Part shown: one piece after another, positions 1-9,626 of the stretch | Layout: each line of letters begins with the position of its first letter | Position numbering within the stretch: position 1 is the first letter of the stretch | Translations under genes and position numbers: made by a program | Origin: CAVYWD01 sp963772225 | GTDB taxonomy: Bacteria > Myxococcota > Myxococcia > Myxococcales > UBA5297 | Assembly: GCA_963772225.1 (NCBI GenBank) | Contig: CAVYWD010000002.1 | Coordinates: forward strand, 1,054,001 to 1,118,000 | Reading direction: 5' to 3' | DNA: 64,000 nucleotides | The notes under the pieces: model-generated | The model's input: the letters and a program-made list of their open reading frames with translations, nothing else | Databases searched by the model: none | Told to the model about the DNA's origin: nothing

Positions 1-94
1 ATCAGCGCTCTGAGCTGCCCCACCGGATCCTCCGACGCGTGGCGTGCTCGATTCGATTTACCACGAGCCGGCCTTTCGCGAACCTTTTCGGCTT

Positions 95-1102
95 TCAGGT
101 CCCGTTGCGGGCGAAGTCGATGATCGCCGCGGCGATGGCCTGCAACGGGAGCACGCGCTCGGCGGCGCCCGCGTCGATGGCCTCCTTGGGCATCCCGAAG
201 ATCACCGCGCTCTCCTCGGACTCGGCGATGGTCCGCGCCCCTTGCCTGCGCAGCGCGCCGAGGCCGGCGCAGCCGTCATTGCCCATGCCGGTCAGCAGCA
301 CGCCCAGCACCCGCGGGCCCAGGAGCCTTGCGGCGCTCTCGAAGAGCGCGTCGACCGACGGCACGTACTTCTCGCCCGGCCCCGGCAGCAAGAGCGTGGC
401 CACGGGCGCCGACGGCGGCCCCACGAGCCGCAGCTGCCGGCCGCCCGGGGCCACCAGCGCGCGGCCCGCTGAGAGAGCGTCGCCGTCCTGCGCCTCGCGG
501 ACCTCGAACGCGGAGATCTTGTCGAGCCGCTCGGCGAAGGCGCGGGTGAAACGCGCCGGCATGTGCTGCGCCATGGCAATGGACAGCGGCAGGTCGCCCG
601 GCAGCGAGCAGAGCAACCGCTGCAGCGCAGGCGGCCCGCCGGTCGATGCCCCGAGCAGGAGCACCTTGGGTTGCCCCGCCGGCCGAGGCACCTCCTTGCG
701 CGCGAGGCGCACCGCCTCCACTTTCGCGAGCAGCTCCTCGCGGACCGCCCGCGCCTCCGCAGAGAACTGCCTCACGGGCTTGGCCAGGAAGTCGAACGCC
801 CCGAGCTCCATCGCGCGGAAGACGTCCCCGTCGCGAGCGTAGCCGGACATGACGATCACCGGGATCTGCGCCCGCGCCGTCAGGAGCCGAAGGAACGTGA
901 AGCCGTCCATCCGAGGCATCCGCAAGTCGAGGGTGATGACGTCGGGCCGAAGGGCCAGGGCGAGCTCGAGACCCTGCACACCGTCCTCCGCGGCGCCCAC
1001 CACGACCACGTCCTCCGAGCTCTGCAGCATGTCGCTGATGCCGCGGCGGTTGTACGCCGAGTCGTCGATCACCAGCGCCCGGATCTTTCCGCGCTTTCTC
1101 AC
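95..1102 (-). CDS. cheB: Chemotaxis response regulator / protein-glutamate methylesterase CheB
   Basis: Two-domain CheB that would demethylate or deamidate glutamates on chemoreceptors in the cytoplasm, giving sensory adaptation. Residues about 7-120 form a receiver domain with the acidic pair in VIDDS, the phosphoacceptor D59 in TLDLRMP and the conserved lysine in AKPV. Residues about 145-335 form the esterase with the expected triad: S153 in GASTGGP, H180 in AQHMP and D276 in GMGNDG. The 335-residue length is normal. It is the last gene of the minus-strand chemotaxis operon, directly after cheR, which it would counteract. CheA (5179-7302) is the likely phosphodonor. Confidence 0.95.
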   Translation of the reverse strand: MRKRGKIRALVIDDSAYNRRGISDMLQSSEDVVVVGAAEDGVQGLELALALRPDVITLDLRMPRMDGFTFLRLLTARAQIPVIVMSGYARDGDVFRAMELGAFDFLAKPVRQFSAEARAVREELLAKVEAVRLARKEVPRPAGQPKVLLLGASTGGPPALQRLLCSLPGDLPLSIAMAQHMPARFTRAFAERLDKISAFEVREAQDGDALSAGRALVAPGGRQLRLVGPPSAPVATLLLPGPGEKYVPSVDALFESAARLLGPRVLGVLLTGMGNDGCAGLGALRRQGARTIAESEESAVIFGMPKEAIDAGAAERVLPLQAIAAAIIDFARNGT

Positions 1103-1964
1103 CTAAGGCCCCCAGGCCCGCGGCTTGCGGTAAATGAGGTCGTGCGTCAGGTGCACGAGCTCGAAGTCGGCGGTGAGATGGATGAGGTTCTCGGAGTGCC
1201 CGAGCAGGAGGTAGCCGCCTTCGCAGAGCCGCTCCCAGAGCCCCTTGAGCGCCCGGCGGCGCGCCGCCGCGTCGAAGTAGATCATCACGTTGCGGCAGAA
1301 GGCCACGTCCACGCGCCCGCGCTGCGCGGCGGCAGGCTCCTCCAGGAGGTTGAGCTGGCCGAAGCTCACCCGCTCCCGCACCTCGTCGCGCACCGCGAGT
1401 CGGTCCCCGTCTTCGCGAAAATAGCGCGAGACCATGGAGGGCGGCGCCTCCCTCAGCGCGCTCCTCGTGTAGCTCGCCCGCCGCGCCGACTCGAGCGCCC
1501 TCCGCGAGAGGTCGGTGCCCAGCACCTCCAGGTCCCACCCCTCGAAGCGGCCGCTGTCCAAGAGGAGCATGGCCACGGTGTAGGCCTCCTCCCCGGTCGA
1601 GCAGCCGGCCGACCAGAATCCGCAGCCGCCGCGAGCGCGCTTTCTCGCGCGCGAGCATCGGCAGCAGCTCCTCGCAGAAAGCGCGCAGCTGCAGCGGCTC
1701 GCGGAAGAAGTAGGTCTCGTTCGTGGTCAGCGCCTCGGCCGCCGCCTCCAGCTCGGCTCCGCCGTCCGCGCCGAAGCGCAGGAGCCGGTAGTAGGCGGTG
1801 AAGTCGGCGGCCCCCGCCGCCTTGAGCCGGGGCGCGAGCCGGCGCACCACCAGCGCGCGCGACTCCGGCCTCATCACCAGCCCGCAATGCCGGCTGACGA
1901 GCTCTCCGATGAGGCGGAACTCCTCCGCCGACATCGCCGGGTCGCCTTCGCCGAACGGCGGCAT
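1103..1964 (-). CDS. cheR: Chemotaxis protein methyltransferase CheR, broken by a one-base frameshift
   Basis: S-adenosylmethionine-dependent methyltransferase for receptor glutamates. The N-terminal part (GTG at 1982 or ATG at 1964, the latter with GAGAGG just upstream) contains the CheR all-alpha domain and the typical TNETYFFRE segment. The C-terminal part lies in another frame (1103 to about 1615) and carries the SAM site AYTVAML, GTDLS, and the late FCRNVMIYFD motif. The two halves join perfectly if one base near 1616 is removed: the + strand reads CCAGAAT where CCAAAT would restore the RIWSAGCSTGEE motif. Corrected length is about 286 residues, normal for CheR. Either a sequencing indel or a recent null mutation; no other cheR is visible in the window. 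Confidence 0.85.
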
Positions 1965-1981
1965 CGCGCCTCTCGAGGACA

Positions 1982-3997
1982 CTATTCCTCGCCCGGCCCT
2001 GCGTGCCCTTCAAGCGCCCGAAGCGCGCTCTCGAAGGCCTCGGCCGCGAGCGGGTCGCGCTCGCTCGACCCCAAGGCCTTGACCTCGGCGAGCAGCCTCC
2101 GGTCCCCGCGCGCGGCGATGGCGCGCGCCGCTGCACGGCGCGCGTCCCAACGCGGGTGGCGGGCCGCCAAGAGCAGCACCGCTTCCCCGCCCGGCATCCT
2201 CACCGCCGCTTGCAACGCCTCCTTGACCACCTCCGCGTCGGGGTGGGCCGCCGCCCGCGAGAGGAGCGCCGGCGCCGCGGCGTTCAGGCGCGCCAGCGCG
2301 CGGAGCGCGGCGATGGCCAACAGGACCTCCGGCCCGCCGGCCGCCGCCTGGCCTCGCTCGAAGGCGCGGGCCAGCGCCTCCGCCGCCTGGCCCTCCCCGT
2401 GCCGGCCGAGCGACTCCGCGGCGGCGCTGGCGACCGCCGAGTCGCGATCCTCGAGCGCCGCGAGCAGCGCCCGCGCCGTCTCGTCCGAGCCGAAGCGCCC
2501 GAGCCCCCGCGCGGCCGCCGCCCTCACCTGAGGCGAGCCGTCGCCGAGCGCGCGGCGCAGGAGCGGCTCCGCCTCCCGCGACCCCAGCGCCGCGGCGGCG
2601 CCCGCCGCGGCCGCGCGCAGCTCCGCCGCCTCGCCGCACAGCGCCTTCTCGAACCTGGGGAGGTCTTCGGCGGCGCCCAGCTCTCCCAGCACCCGGAGGG
2701 CCCACGCGGAGCCCGGCGGCGCCTCGAGCCTCCGGCAGACCTCCTGCACGCCCTTCGCGTCCACCCGCCCCAGCTCCACCAGGGAGCGCGCGGCGTGCGA
2801 CGCCGTGACCGAGTCCGACAAGAGCAGGGCCAACGGCTCCAGGGCCCGGGCGTCGCCCAGCGCGCCCAGCGCCTCCGCCGCCCTCACCCGCTCGGCATCG
2901 CCGGCCTCGCGCGACAGCGCCAGGTCCACCAGCGCCGGAACCGCCCCCCGCTCCTTCAGCCGAGAGAGCGCGTCCAGGGCGAACGCCCGGGCGCCCGGCG
3001 TGAGGTCCGGCAGCGCGCGCAGAAGGGCTCCGCCCGCCTTGGGGCCCAGCGCCCGCAAGGCGGCGAGCGCCGCGTCGCTCAGCGATTCGCGCGCGGCGGC
3101 CCGCACCACCGCCGGCGCGTCCGCGGGCTCGCCCAAAAGGCCCAAGGCCAGCAGCGCGCCCTCGACCGCGCGCGCGCTCCCCCCGGAGAGGACCTCGCGC
3201 GCCCGCTCGGGGATGCGCGCGCCACCCTCGAGCGCGCGCGACAGCTCCCGCGGCCCCTGCTCGCCCAGGCTCCGGGACTGCTCCGCGAGGGCCTCGAAGG
3301 CCGCCTCGCGGGTGCCGCGCGAGGAGTCCTGGGCGCCGCGCACGATGATCTCCAGCGCCGCGCGCCCGGGGATGGCGCCCAGCATCCGCAGCGCCGAGCG
3401 CCGCAGGTATGGGTCCAGCGCGAGGGCCGCCAGGCACGCCAGCGGCGGCCGCTGGCCCAGCCCCGAGAGCGCCTCCAGGGAGGCGAGCGCCAGGAACCGG
3501 TCGCCTCGCTCCAGGGCGCGCACCAGGGCCGGGACCGCCGCGTCGCCCCCGAGCTTGCCGAGCGCCTCGGCGGCCGCGGCCCGAACGTTGCCGTCCAAGT
3601 CGTCGAGCGCGGCGGCGAGCGAAGGCCCCGCGCTCGGCTGGCCCAGCTCGCCGAGCACGTCGGCCGCGAGCTTGCGCGCCCCCGCGTCGGGTCCCGACAG
3701 GAGCGCGACCAGGCCGGAAAGCGCCGCGCCGCCCAAGCGCGCCAGGGCCTCGGCGGCGGCGTTGCGCGCCCCGACGTCGCCCGAGCGGGCGAGCTCCTGG
3801 AGGAGCGACGCCGCCACCGCCTCGGGCTCGCGGGTCGCAGAGAGCCGCTCGACCGCCGCCTTGCGCACGCGCCAGCTCGGGTCCGAGAGCCGCGACAGCA
3901 GCGCTGTGCGGTCCGCCTCGGGGTCGAGCGCGCGCGCGTCGCGGTAGCGGGACTCGTCGTCTCGCGCGTCGGTGAGATCCCTCTGCTGCATCGGCAT
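1982..3997 (-). CDS. HEAT-repeat scaffold protein of the chemotaxis operon
   Basis: A 671-residue protein made almost entirely of about 20 alanine- and leucine-rich helical repeats of roughly 30 residues, each with the HEAT/PBS-type pattern VR.AAAEALG.LG. There is no signal peptide, so it should be cytoplasmic. It begins 27 bases after the cheW stop and its TAG stop lies against the cheR start region, so it belongs to the operon. HEAT proteins usually form solenoid surfaces for protein-protein contacts; acting as an adaptor or array scaffold here is inference from position. Nothing catalytic is seen. Confidence 0.8.
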   Translation of the reverse strand: MPMQQRDLTDARDDESRYRDARALDPEADRTALLSRLSDPSWRVRKAAVERLSATREPEAVAASLLQELARSGDVGARNAAAEALARLGGAALSGLVALLSGPDAGARKLAADVLGELGQPSAGPSLAAALDDLDGNVRAAAAEALGKLGGDAAVPALVRALERGDRFLALASLEALSGLGQRPPLACLAALALDPYLRRSALRMLGAIPGRAALEIIVRGAQDSSRGTREAAFEALAEQSRSLGEQGPRELSRALEGGARIPERAREVLSGGSARAVEGALLALGLLGEPADAPAVVRAAARESLSDAALAALRALGPKAGGALLRALPDLTPGARAFALDALSRLKERGAVPALVDLALSREAGDAERVRAAEALGALGDARALEPLALLLSDSVTASHAARSLVELGRVDAKGVQEVCRRLEAPPGSAWALRVLGELGAAEDLPRFEKALCGEAAELRAAAAGAAAALGSREAEPLLRRALGDGSPQVRAAAARGLGRFGSDETARALLAALEDRDSAVASAAAESLGRHGEGQAAEALARAFERGQAAAGGPEVLLAIAALRALARLNAAAPALLSRAAAHPDAEVVKEALQAAVRMPGGEAVLLLAARHPRWDARRAAARAIAARGDRRLLAEVKALGSSERDPLAAEAFESALRALEGHAGPGEE

Positions 3998-4024
3998 CTC
4001 CTTCGAGGGCGGCTGCGCGGCGCT

Positions 4025-4561
4025 CTAGCGGTCGGCGAGAAGGCCCGCATCTCGGGCGGCCGCGCGGTCCTCGGGCCCCGGGACCGGCCCGGCGGACTCG
4101 AGCAGCGCCTTCAAGTTGAGCAGGAGCTTGAGTCGCTCGTCGGGCCCGCAGACGCCGAGGAAGAACCGCGGGCCTGGGCGGCTGAGCAACGCCGGCGCCC
4201 GCTTGAGGGCCGACCGCGGGATGCGCAGCACCTCGGTCACGGCGTCCACGACCAGCGCCACCCGCCGCGGGCCGACGGAGCAGACGAGGTATTTGCTCTT
4301 CTGGGCGAGCGGGCGGGCGGGGACACACAGGCGCTTGCGCAGGTCCATCACCGGGAGAATGGTGCCGCGCAGGTTGACCACGCCCTCGACGAACTCCGGG
4401 GCGCGCGGCACCGGGGTGATGCGCGATGGCGGGATGATCTCGCGCACCCGCATGATGTCGAGCGCGTACTCCTCGTCGCCGACCTTGAAGGCGCACAGCT
4501 GCACCACCGGGTCGCTGAACGCCGGTGGAGGCGAAGCGCGCTCGGTCGGCGTGGGCGTCAT
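4025..4561 (-). CDS. cheW: CheW-like coupling protein (second copy)
   Basis: A 178-residue single CheW domain that would link CheA to chemoreceptors. The family pattern is clear: VQLCAFKVGDEEYALDI followed by VREII, VPRAPEFVEGVVNLRG, ILPVMDLRKRL, then VALVVDAV near the end. I place the start at the ATG at 4561, which overlaps the stop of the preceding cheW as ATGA; a longer reading upstream would run through that gene. It lies between another cheW and the HEAT gene, so the array has two non-identical couplers. The C-terminal LLNLKALLE stretch is normal. Confidence 0.92.
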   Translation of the reverse strand: MTPTPTERASPPPAFSDPVVQLCAFKVGDEEYALDIMRVREIIPPSRITPVPRAPEFVEGVVNLRGTILPVMDLRKRLCVPARPLAQKSKYLVCSVGPRRVALVVDAVTEVLRIPRSALKRAPALLSRPGPRFFLGVCGPDERLKLLLNLKALLESAGPVPGPEDRAAARDAGLLADR

Positions 4562-5151
4562 GGCGCCTCCAGCCTGAGCGCGGCCGCCAGGTCGAGCAGC
4601 GCGTAGAGCCGCTCGCTCGCGCGACCGATGCCCCCGATGCACTCCACCCGCTCGCCGCTGCCCAGGCCCGTGGGGGGCTGCTCGATGGTCGAAGGGCGCA
4701 GCCGCACGACCTCCTCCACCGCGTCGACCAGCACGCCCATGGGGCCGTCCGCTCCCTGCAGGACCACGACCCGGGCCTCGCGGCCGAGCTCGCCCGCGGG
4801 AGGCGGCAGGCCCAGGCGCCGCCTCAGGTCAAAGACCGGCATCACCTCGCCGCGCACCGTCATGACGCCGGCGATGGACGCGGGCGCCCGCGGGACCTCG
4901 GCGATGGGCGGGACCCGGACGATCTCTCGGACGGACCCGAGCTCGACGGCGTAGTCCTCGCCCGACAGCCTGAAGCCCAAAAACTCGCGCAAAGGCTCCT
5001 CGGGCGCCGGCGCCGGCTCGTCCTCCAGGTCCGCGGCGAAGTCGACCAGCGCCGCGAGCGCGCCGATGTCTTCGTCCGGCCGGTAGAAGAACTCGTCGAA
5101 AGGATCGGGCGCGGCCGCGCTGACCCGCTTCTCTGTCGCCGGAGGCGCCAT
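4558..5151 (-). CDS. cheW: CheW-like coupling protein (first copy)
   Basis: A 197-residue CheW protein with an acidic, proline-rich N-terminal extension of about 55 residues before the CheW fold. Conserved elements seen are FLGFRLSGEDYAVEL, VREIVRVPPI, EVPRAPASIAGVMTVRGEVMP, FDLRRRLGLP and GVLVDAVEEVV. It differs well beyond recent duplication from its downstream neighbour, so the two couplers may serve different receptors. It starts 27 bases after cheA and its stop overlaps the next cheW start (ATGA), which suggests translational coupling. Confidence 0.92.
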   Translation of the reverse strand: MAPPATEKRVSAAAPDPFDEFFYRPDEDIGALAALVDFAADLEDEPAPAPEEPLREFLGFRLSGEDYAVELGSVREIVRVPPIAEVPRAPASIAGVMTVRGEVMPVFDLRRRLGLPPPAGELGREARVVVLQGADGPMGVLVDAVEEVVRLRPSTIEQPPTGLGSGERVECIGGIGRASERLYALLDLAAALRLEAP

Positions 5152-5178
5152 CGATCAGTGCCGCTCCTTGCCCCGCAC

Positions 5179-7302
5179 TCAGACCGCCGCGCGTAAGCCG
5201 CCCTCGCCCGACAGGACCTCTTCGATGATGGCGCCGACGTCCAGGACGAGCACGGTCCGCCGGTCGCCCAGGTCGGTGGCCCCGGCGATGCCCCGCACCG
5301 ACGCCAGCGCCGGCCCCAGCGGCTTGACCACCACGTCCTGCTGGGTCGAGAGGCCGTCGACCGCGATGCCCAAGCGGTCCTGGGCCAAGCCCACCACCAC
5401 GACGTGCAGCGGGCCCTTCCGCTCCGGCGCCGCCAGCCGGAACAGCCGCGCGAGACGCACCAGCGGCAGCGTGGCGCCGCGCACGTCGATGACCTCGCGG
5501 CCCTCGAAGCTCTTGGCGGCGCGGGCGTCGACCTGGAGGATCTCGAGGACCGAGTAGAGCGGCACCGCGAAAGTGCGCCCGGCCACCGACACCACCAGCG
5601 CCCGGATGATGGCCAGGGTCACCGGCAGCGTGATGGAGAAGGTGGTCCCGCGCCCGCGCGCGCTGGCGAGGTCGATGATGCCCGACAGGCGCGCGATGTT
5701 GGTCTTGACCACGTCCAGCCCGACGCCGCGGCCGGAGAGCTCGCTCACCTTCTCGGCGGTCGACAGGCCGGGCAGGAAGATGCAGTTGAGCGCCTCGCGC
5801 CGGCCCAGCTCGCGGGCGGCCTTCTCGGCGATGAGCCCGCGCTCGACGGCCTTCTGGCGCACCGCCTCCTCGTCCACGCCGGCGCCGTCGTCGGAGACCT
5901 CGATGACCACGTGGTTGCCGCGCTGGCGGGCCGAGAGGCCGATGGCGCCGGCCCGCGGCTTGCCGGCGCGCGCGCGGGCGTCGGGCGCCTCCACGCCGTG
6001 GTCGATGGCGTTGCGGATGAGGTGCATCAGCGGGTCGGCCAGGTCCTCGAGGATGAGCTTGTCGAGCTCGACCTCGCCGCCGCGAAGCTGCAGGTCCACC
6101 TCTTTGCCCGCCTCGCGCGCCAGCTTCCGGGCCATGCGCGCGAGCTTCTCGAAGACCGAGTCGAGCGGGACGAGGCGGATGTCGAGGATGCCCTTCTGAA
6201 GCTGGTCGAGCTTGCGCGAGAGGCCACGCGCCTCGCGCTGCAGAAGAGCCCCGGCCCGCGGCGGCCCGCCCGCCGCTCCGGTGCGAAGCCCCTCGGCGAG
6301 CCGCTCCAGGTTCGCCTTGGCGGCCACGAGCTCCCCCACGATGTTCATGAGGCGGTCGAGCTTGGCGATGTCGACGCGCACCGTCTGGCTCACGCTCCTC
6401 AAGCTCGGCGAGGGAGCGGGCGTTCGGCGCTCGGCGCGAGCGGCCTCCGCCGCGGCAGGCTCGACAGGCGCGAGCGCCGCAGCCGGCCGCTCGGCCGCTC
6501 GAGGGGGGGCCTCCGATACAGGCGGCGGCGTGGGGCCCTGGGCCTGCGCTCCGCAGAAGTCCGAGACCGCGGCGGGCAGGCCAGCGAGCTTCTCGACCAC
6601 CTGGGCCTTGGGTACGGCGGTCCCGAAGATGAGATCGAACGAGAGGCCGCCGTCGCCGGAGGGCTCGGGCGAAGGCAGCGTGCTGACGACCTCGCCCAAC
6701 GGCTTGAGGCGCGCGTTCAGCTCATGCAGCCCTTGGTCGAAGTCGGCCAGGCCGAAAGCGGCGTGCACGCGCCAGAGCGCCTGGCCCCTGCGAAGGTTCT
6801 CCCGAAGTCGATGCTCCTCGTACTCTGTGAGCACCCCGCGAATGGCGGCGGGCAGGCCCAAGGCGTCGAGCGGGTCGACCTGGGGCACAGGACTGCCGCT
6901 CGCGCGAATGGCCTGGATGCGGGCGGCGAGCGCCTCCCCGGCTGCGGCGGTGCCACCCGGGCGGGCGGCGTCCTGGCCCGCGACCGCCTCGGCGACCATC
7001 TGCTGGAACAGGTCGGTCGCCTCGACCAGCGCCTCGAGCAGCGCCTCGGAGAGCGGGGCGCGCCCCATTCGCACGTCGTCGAGCAGGTCTTCCGCGAGGT
7101 GGGCCAGCGAGGCGAGACCCGCCACGCCGAACATGCCGGAGAGCCCCTTGAGCGAGTGCGCGCCTCGAAAGAGGCGGTTGACGAGGTCGGGGTCGGGCGC
7201 GTCGCCTGGGGCCTGAGCCAGCTCGTCGAGGCCGCGGGCGATGCCGTCCAGCGTCTCCTGGGCCTCGGCCGCGAACTCCTGCAGCGCCTTGGGAGGTCTC
7301 AT
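5179..7302 (-). CDS. cheA: Chemotaxis histidine kinase CheA
   Basis: A 707-residue CheA that autophosphorylates and passes phosphate to CheY and CheB. The HPt domain at the N-terminus carries H49 in RGAHSLKG. The centre has a poorly conserved P2-like region and a proline/alanine linker, then the dimerization helices (VDIAKLDRLMNIVGELV), an HATPase domain with the N box LIRNAIDHGVE, DDGAGVD and GRGVGLDVV, and a C-terminal CheW-like regulatory domain with VPLYSVLEILQV and DVRGATLPLVRLARLF. It begins 13 bases after cheY, so the two are co-transcribed. No attached receiver domain. Confidence 0.96.
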   Translation of the reverse strand: MRPPKALQEFAAEAQETLDGIARGLDELAQAPGDAPDPDLVNRLFRGAHSLKGLSGMFGVAGLASLAHLAEDLLDDVRMGRAPLSEALLEALVEATDLFQQMVAEAVAGQDAARPGGTAAAGEALAARIQAIRASGSPVPQVDPLDALGLPAAIRGVLTEYEEHRLRENLRRGQALWRVHAAFGLADFDQGLHELNARLKPLGEVVSTLPSPEPSGDGGLSFDLIFGTAVPKAQVVEKLAGLPAAVSDFCGAQAQGPTPPPVSEAPPRAAERPAAALAPVEPAAAEAARAERRTPAPSPSLRSVSQTVRVDIAKLDRLMNIVGELVAAKANLERLAEGLRTGAAGGPPRAGALLQREARGLSRKLDQLQKGILDIRLVPLDSVFEKLARMARKLAREAGKEVDLQLRGGEVELDKLILEDLADPLMHLIRNAIDHGVEAPDARARAGKPRAGAIGLSARQRGNHVVIEVSDDGAGVDEEAVRQKAVERGLIAEKAARELGRREALNCIFLPGLSTAEKVSELSGRGVGLDVVKTNIARLSGIIDLASARGRGTTFSITLPVTLAIIRALVVSVAGRTFAVPLYSVLEILQVDARAAKSFEGREVIDVRGATLPLVRLARLFRLAAPERKGPLHVVVVGLAQDRLGIAVDGLSTQQDVVVKPLGPALASVRGIAGATDLGDRRTVLVLDVGAIIEEVLSGEGGLRAAV

Positions 7303-7315
7303 GGCCGGCGCCGCT

Positions 7316-7690
7316 TCAGTCGCTCTTGACGTATCGGAGCACGAGCGCCGCGAGCGCCTCGGGCTCGAAGGGCTTGGCCAGGTACTCCGCGGCGCCCAGC
7401 TCGAGCCCGCGCCGCCGGTTGAGCTCCGACGACTCGGTGCTCACGATGAAGAGCGGCGTCTCGCGGTAGTTGGGGTTCTTCTTGACGAAGTTGATGAGCT
7501 CCAGCCCGTTGATGTCCGGCATGTTGATGTCGGTGATGATGAGGTCGAATCGGTGGCGCGGGAGCATCTTGAGCGCCTCGAACCCGGATGCAGATTCGAT
7601 GACCGTGAAGTCATCGAGTTGCTCGATGGCGGCGCACAACAATTCTCGGGTGCTCTTCGAGTCGTCGACGATGAGCACCTTGAAGCCCAC
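7316..7690 (-). CDS. cheY: CheY-like response regulator
   Basis: A single receiver domain of about 124 residues with no output domain. The acidic pocket lies in LIVDDSK, the phosphoacceptor is the aspartate of ITDINMPDING, the switch threonine/serine is in IVSTES and the conserved lysine is in AKPFE. I chose the GTG at 7690 because TTGGGGGC sits at Shine-Dalgarno distance and translation starts right at the domain; an ATG at 7723 is possible. It heads the chemotaxis operon and is the presumed promoter-proximal gene, the likely soluble target of CheA. Confidence 0.9.
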   Translation of the reverse strand: MGFKVLIVDDSKSTRELLCAAIEQLDDFTVIESASGFEALKMLPRHRFDLIITDINMPDINGLELINFVKKNPNYRETPLFIVSTESSELNRRRGLELGAAEYLAKPFEPEALAALVLRYVKSD

Positions 7691-7908
7691 TGTTTCGCCC
7701 CCAAGACTGCGCGGGACATCCATCGGGTGGCTAACGTTGGCTATGGTAGCAGACCTCTGGTCAGGTTCAAGGCTTCGGCGCCGCAGATTTCGCGCACCGA
7801 AACCCGCCGCCTCGACGCGTTCTTGTCGCTTGACCCGGCGCGCCAGAGGCGGGGTTGGAGTCGGGCCTACTTGGGCGTACACTGAGGGGAACGAAGGAGG
7901 CTGCGCCC

Positions 7909-8502
7909 ATGAATGCTGCAGCCATTGTGATGGCGGTGCTCGCCGCCGCGGCGCCGGTTGAAGGGGCGGGCCCGGCCCCCGCCAAGGCCCCCATCACGGT
8001 CGAGGCGCCCAAGCTGGACTTGAAGCTCGCTCCCCTTCCCCTCCTCGAGGGCCTGTCGGGACCGTCGAGAGAGAACGACCTCCAGGCGCGCGACGCGCCC
8101 AGCGACCAGCGGACCCCTGCGAACCTCGAGGGCGCCAAAATCGCCTCGGTCACCCACGCCAAGTCCTTCTCGCAGGCCGAGGGCCGGCACCGGCCGGTGT
8201 CCCCCATCGAATCATTCGAGGTCGGGAGCTTCCCGGCGCGGATAGCCCCGTTTAAGACCTGCATTCGGCTCACCTCCGGCGAGCGGCTGCCGGTGGTCGT
8301 GCGGGTGGCGCTCCGGTCGCCCAATGGGGACGACCTGCTCTCGTCGCGGTCCGAGGTCTCCTTCGGCGCCCGGGACTCGATGGAGCTGGTCGTCGACTGG
8401 GACGGCTTCCAGGCGCTGCGGGCCGGCAACTACAAGCTCCTCGTCAGCCTCGACGGCGGCCTCCCCGCGGAGTATCCGCTCTCCGTGCAGCAGGCGAAGT
8501 GA
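7909..8502 (+). CDS. Exported protein of unknown function
   Basis: A 197-residue protein with an N-terminal hydrophobic stretch (MNAAAIVMAVLAAAAP) that reads as a signal peptide, followed by a proline/alanine/lysine linker and then a compact domain from about residue 100 with alternating hydrophobic residues (VVVRVALRSPNGD, MELVVDWDGF, YKLLVSLDGG), which suggests a beta-sandwich. The ATG at 7909 is preceded by AAGGAGG. It is divergent from the chemotaxis operon with about 220 bases between, so it may share a regulatory region. I do not recognise a family. Confidence 0.75.
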   Translation: MNAAAIVMAVLAAAAPVEGAGPAPAKAPITVEAPKLDLKLAPLPLLEGLSGPSRENDLQARDAPSDQRTPANLEGAKIASVTHAKSFSQAEGRHRPVSPIESFEVGSFPARIAPFKTCIRLTSGERLPVVVRVALRSPNGDDLLSSRSEVSFGARDSMELVVDWDGFQALRAGNYKLLVSLDGGLPAEYPLSVQQAK

Positions 8503-8705
8503 CAGGGCGCTCGGCGCTGCTTCCATTCCCATGTTCGCCGTGGCGCTTCCCGCCCTTCCGGGTCATCAACAAGTTTGGTGAAAAGCGCGCTCCGTGATCC
8601 AATGCTCCCGTCGCGAATGCCGCTTGGCAAAGGGCAGGCCGAGATACCGTGCGCCGCCCCATCCACTCGAGGGAGCAGGGGCCGACCTCCAAGGAGAACG
8701 TGAAA

Positions 8706-9626
8706 ATGTTGACCGATCGCGTGAGGCAGATCTTGTCGTGGTACGGCTCGGACAACCCGGGCGTTCAGACGAACCTGGTCCGGCTGCTCAACTCCGGGAC
8801 GCTGGCGGGCACCGGGAAGCTGGTCATCCTGCCGGTGGACCAGGGCTTCGAGCACGGGCCCGCCCGCTCCTTCGCGCCGAACCCGGCGGGTTATGACCCC
8901 GACTACCACTTCCAGCTCGCCATTGACGCCGGCTGCAACGCCTACGCGGCGCCGCTGGGATTCCTGGAGGCGGGCGCGTTCAAGTTCGCCGGGCAGATCC
9001 CGCTGATTCTGAAGCTCAACAATTCCGACACGCTCGCGAAGATCGACCAGCCCATCTCGGCCATCACCGGCAGCGTGGAGGACGCGCTGCGGCTGGGCTG
9101 CGTCGCCATCGGCTACACCATCTACCCGGGCTCGGGGAACCGGAACCGCATGTACGAGGACCTCCGCGAGCTGACGCTGGAGGCCAAGCGCAAGGGGCTC
9201 GCCGTGGTGGTGTGGAGCTACCCGCGCGGCGCCGGGCTCTCGAAGGACGGCGAGACGGCGGTGGACGTGGCGGCCTACGCCGCGCAGATCGCCGCGCAGC
9301 TCGGCGCGCACATCATCAAGGTGAAGCCGCCCAAGGAGCACATCGAGCAGCCGGAGGCGAAGAAGGTCTTCGAGAAGCACAACATCCCCATCAAGACCCT
9401 GGCCGACCGCGTTCGCCACGTCGTGCAGTCGGCGTTCAACGGCCGGCGCATCGTCATCTTCTCCGGCGGCGAGTCGAAGGGCACGCCCGAGCTCTTGGAG
9501 GAGATCCGCGGGCTGCGCGATGGCGGCTCGTTCGGCTCCATCATGGGCCGCAACGCTTTCCAGCGCCCCCATGACGAGGCCGTGAAGCTCCTCAAGGACG
9601 TGATGAGCATCTACAAGGGCCCATAG
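8706..9626 (+). CDS. fbaB: Class I fructose-bisphosphate aldolase (archaeal/DhnA type)
   Basis: A 306-residue TIM-barrel aldolase that cleaves or forms fructose 1,6-bisphosphate using a Schiff-base lysine. Family landmarks are ILPVDQGFEHGP near the N-terminus, GFLEAGA, LKLNNSD, GYTIYPGSGNRNRMYEDL, VVVWSYPRG, the catalytic-lysine strand HIIKVKPP, and the phosphate loop IFSGGES plus GSIMGRNAFQRP at the end. The start ATG has AAGGAG about 10 bases upstream. It is flanked by non-coding DNA and a hairpin terminator at 9692, so it is probably monocistronic and housekeeping (glycolysis/gluconeogenesis). Confidence 0.93.
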   Translation: MLTDRVRQILSWYGSDNPGVQTNLVRLLNSGTLAGTGKLVILPVDQGFEHGPARSFAPNPAGYDPDYHFQLAIDAGCNAYAAPLGFLEAGAFKFAGQIPLILKLNNSDTLAKIDQPISAITGSVEDALRLGCVAIGYTIYPGSGNRNRMYEDLRELTLEAKRKGLAVVVWSYPRGAGLSKDGETAVDVAAYAAQIAAQLGAHIIKVKPPKEHIEQPEAKKVFEKHNIPIKTLADRVRHVVQSAFNGRRIVIFSGGESKGTPELLEEIRGLRDGGSFGSIMGRNAFQRPHDEAVKLLKDVMSIYKGP

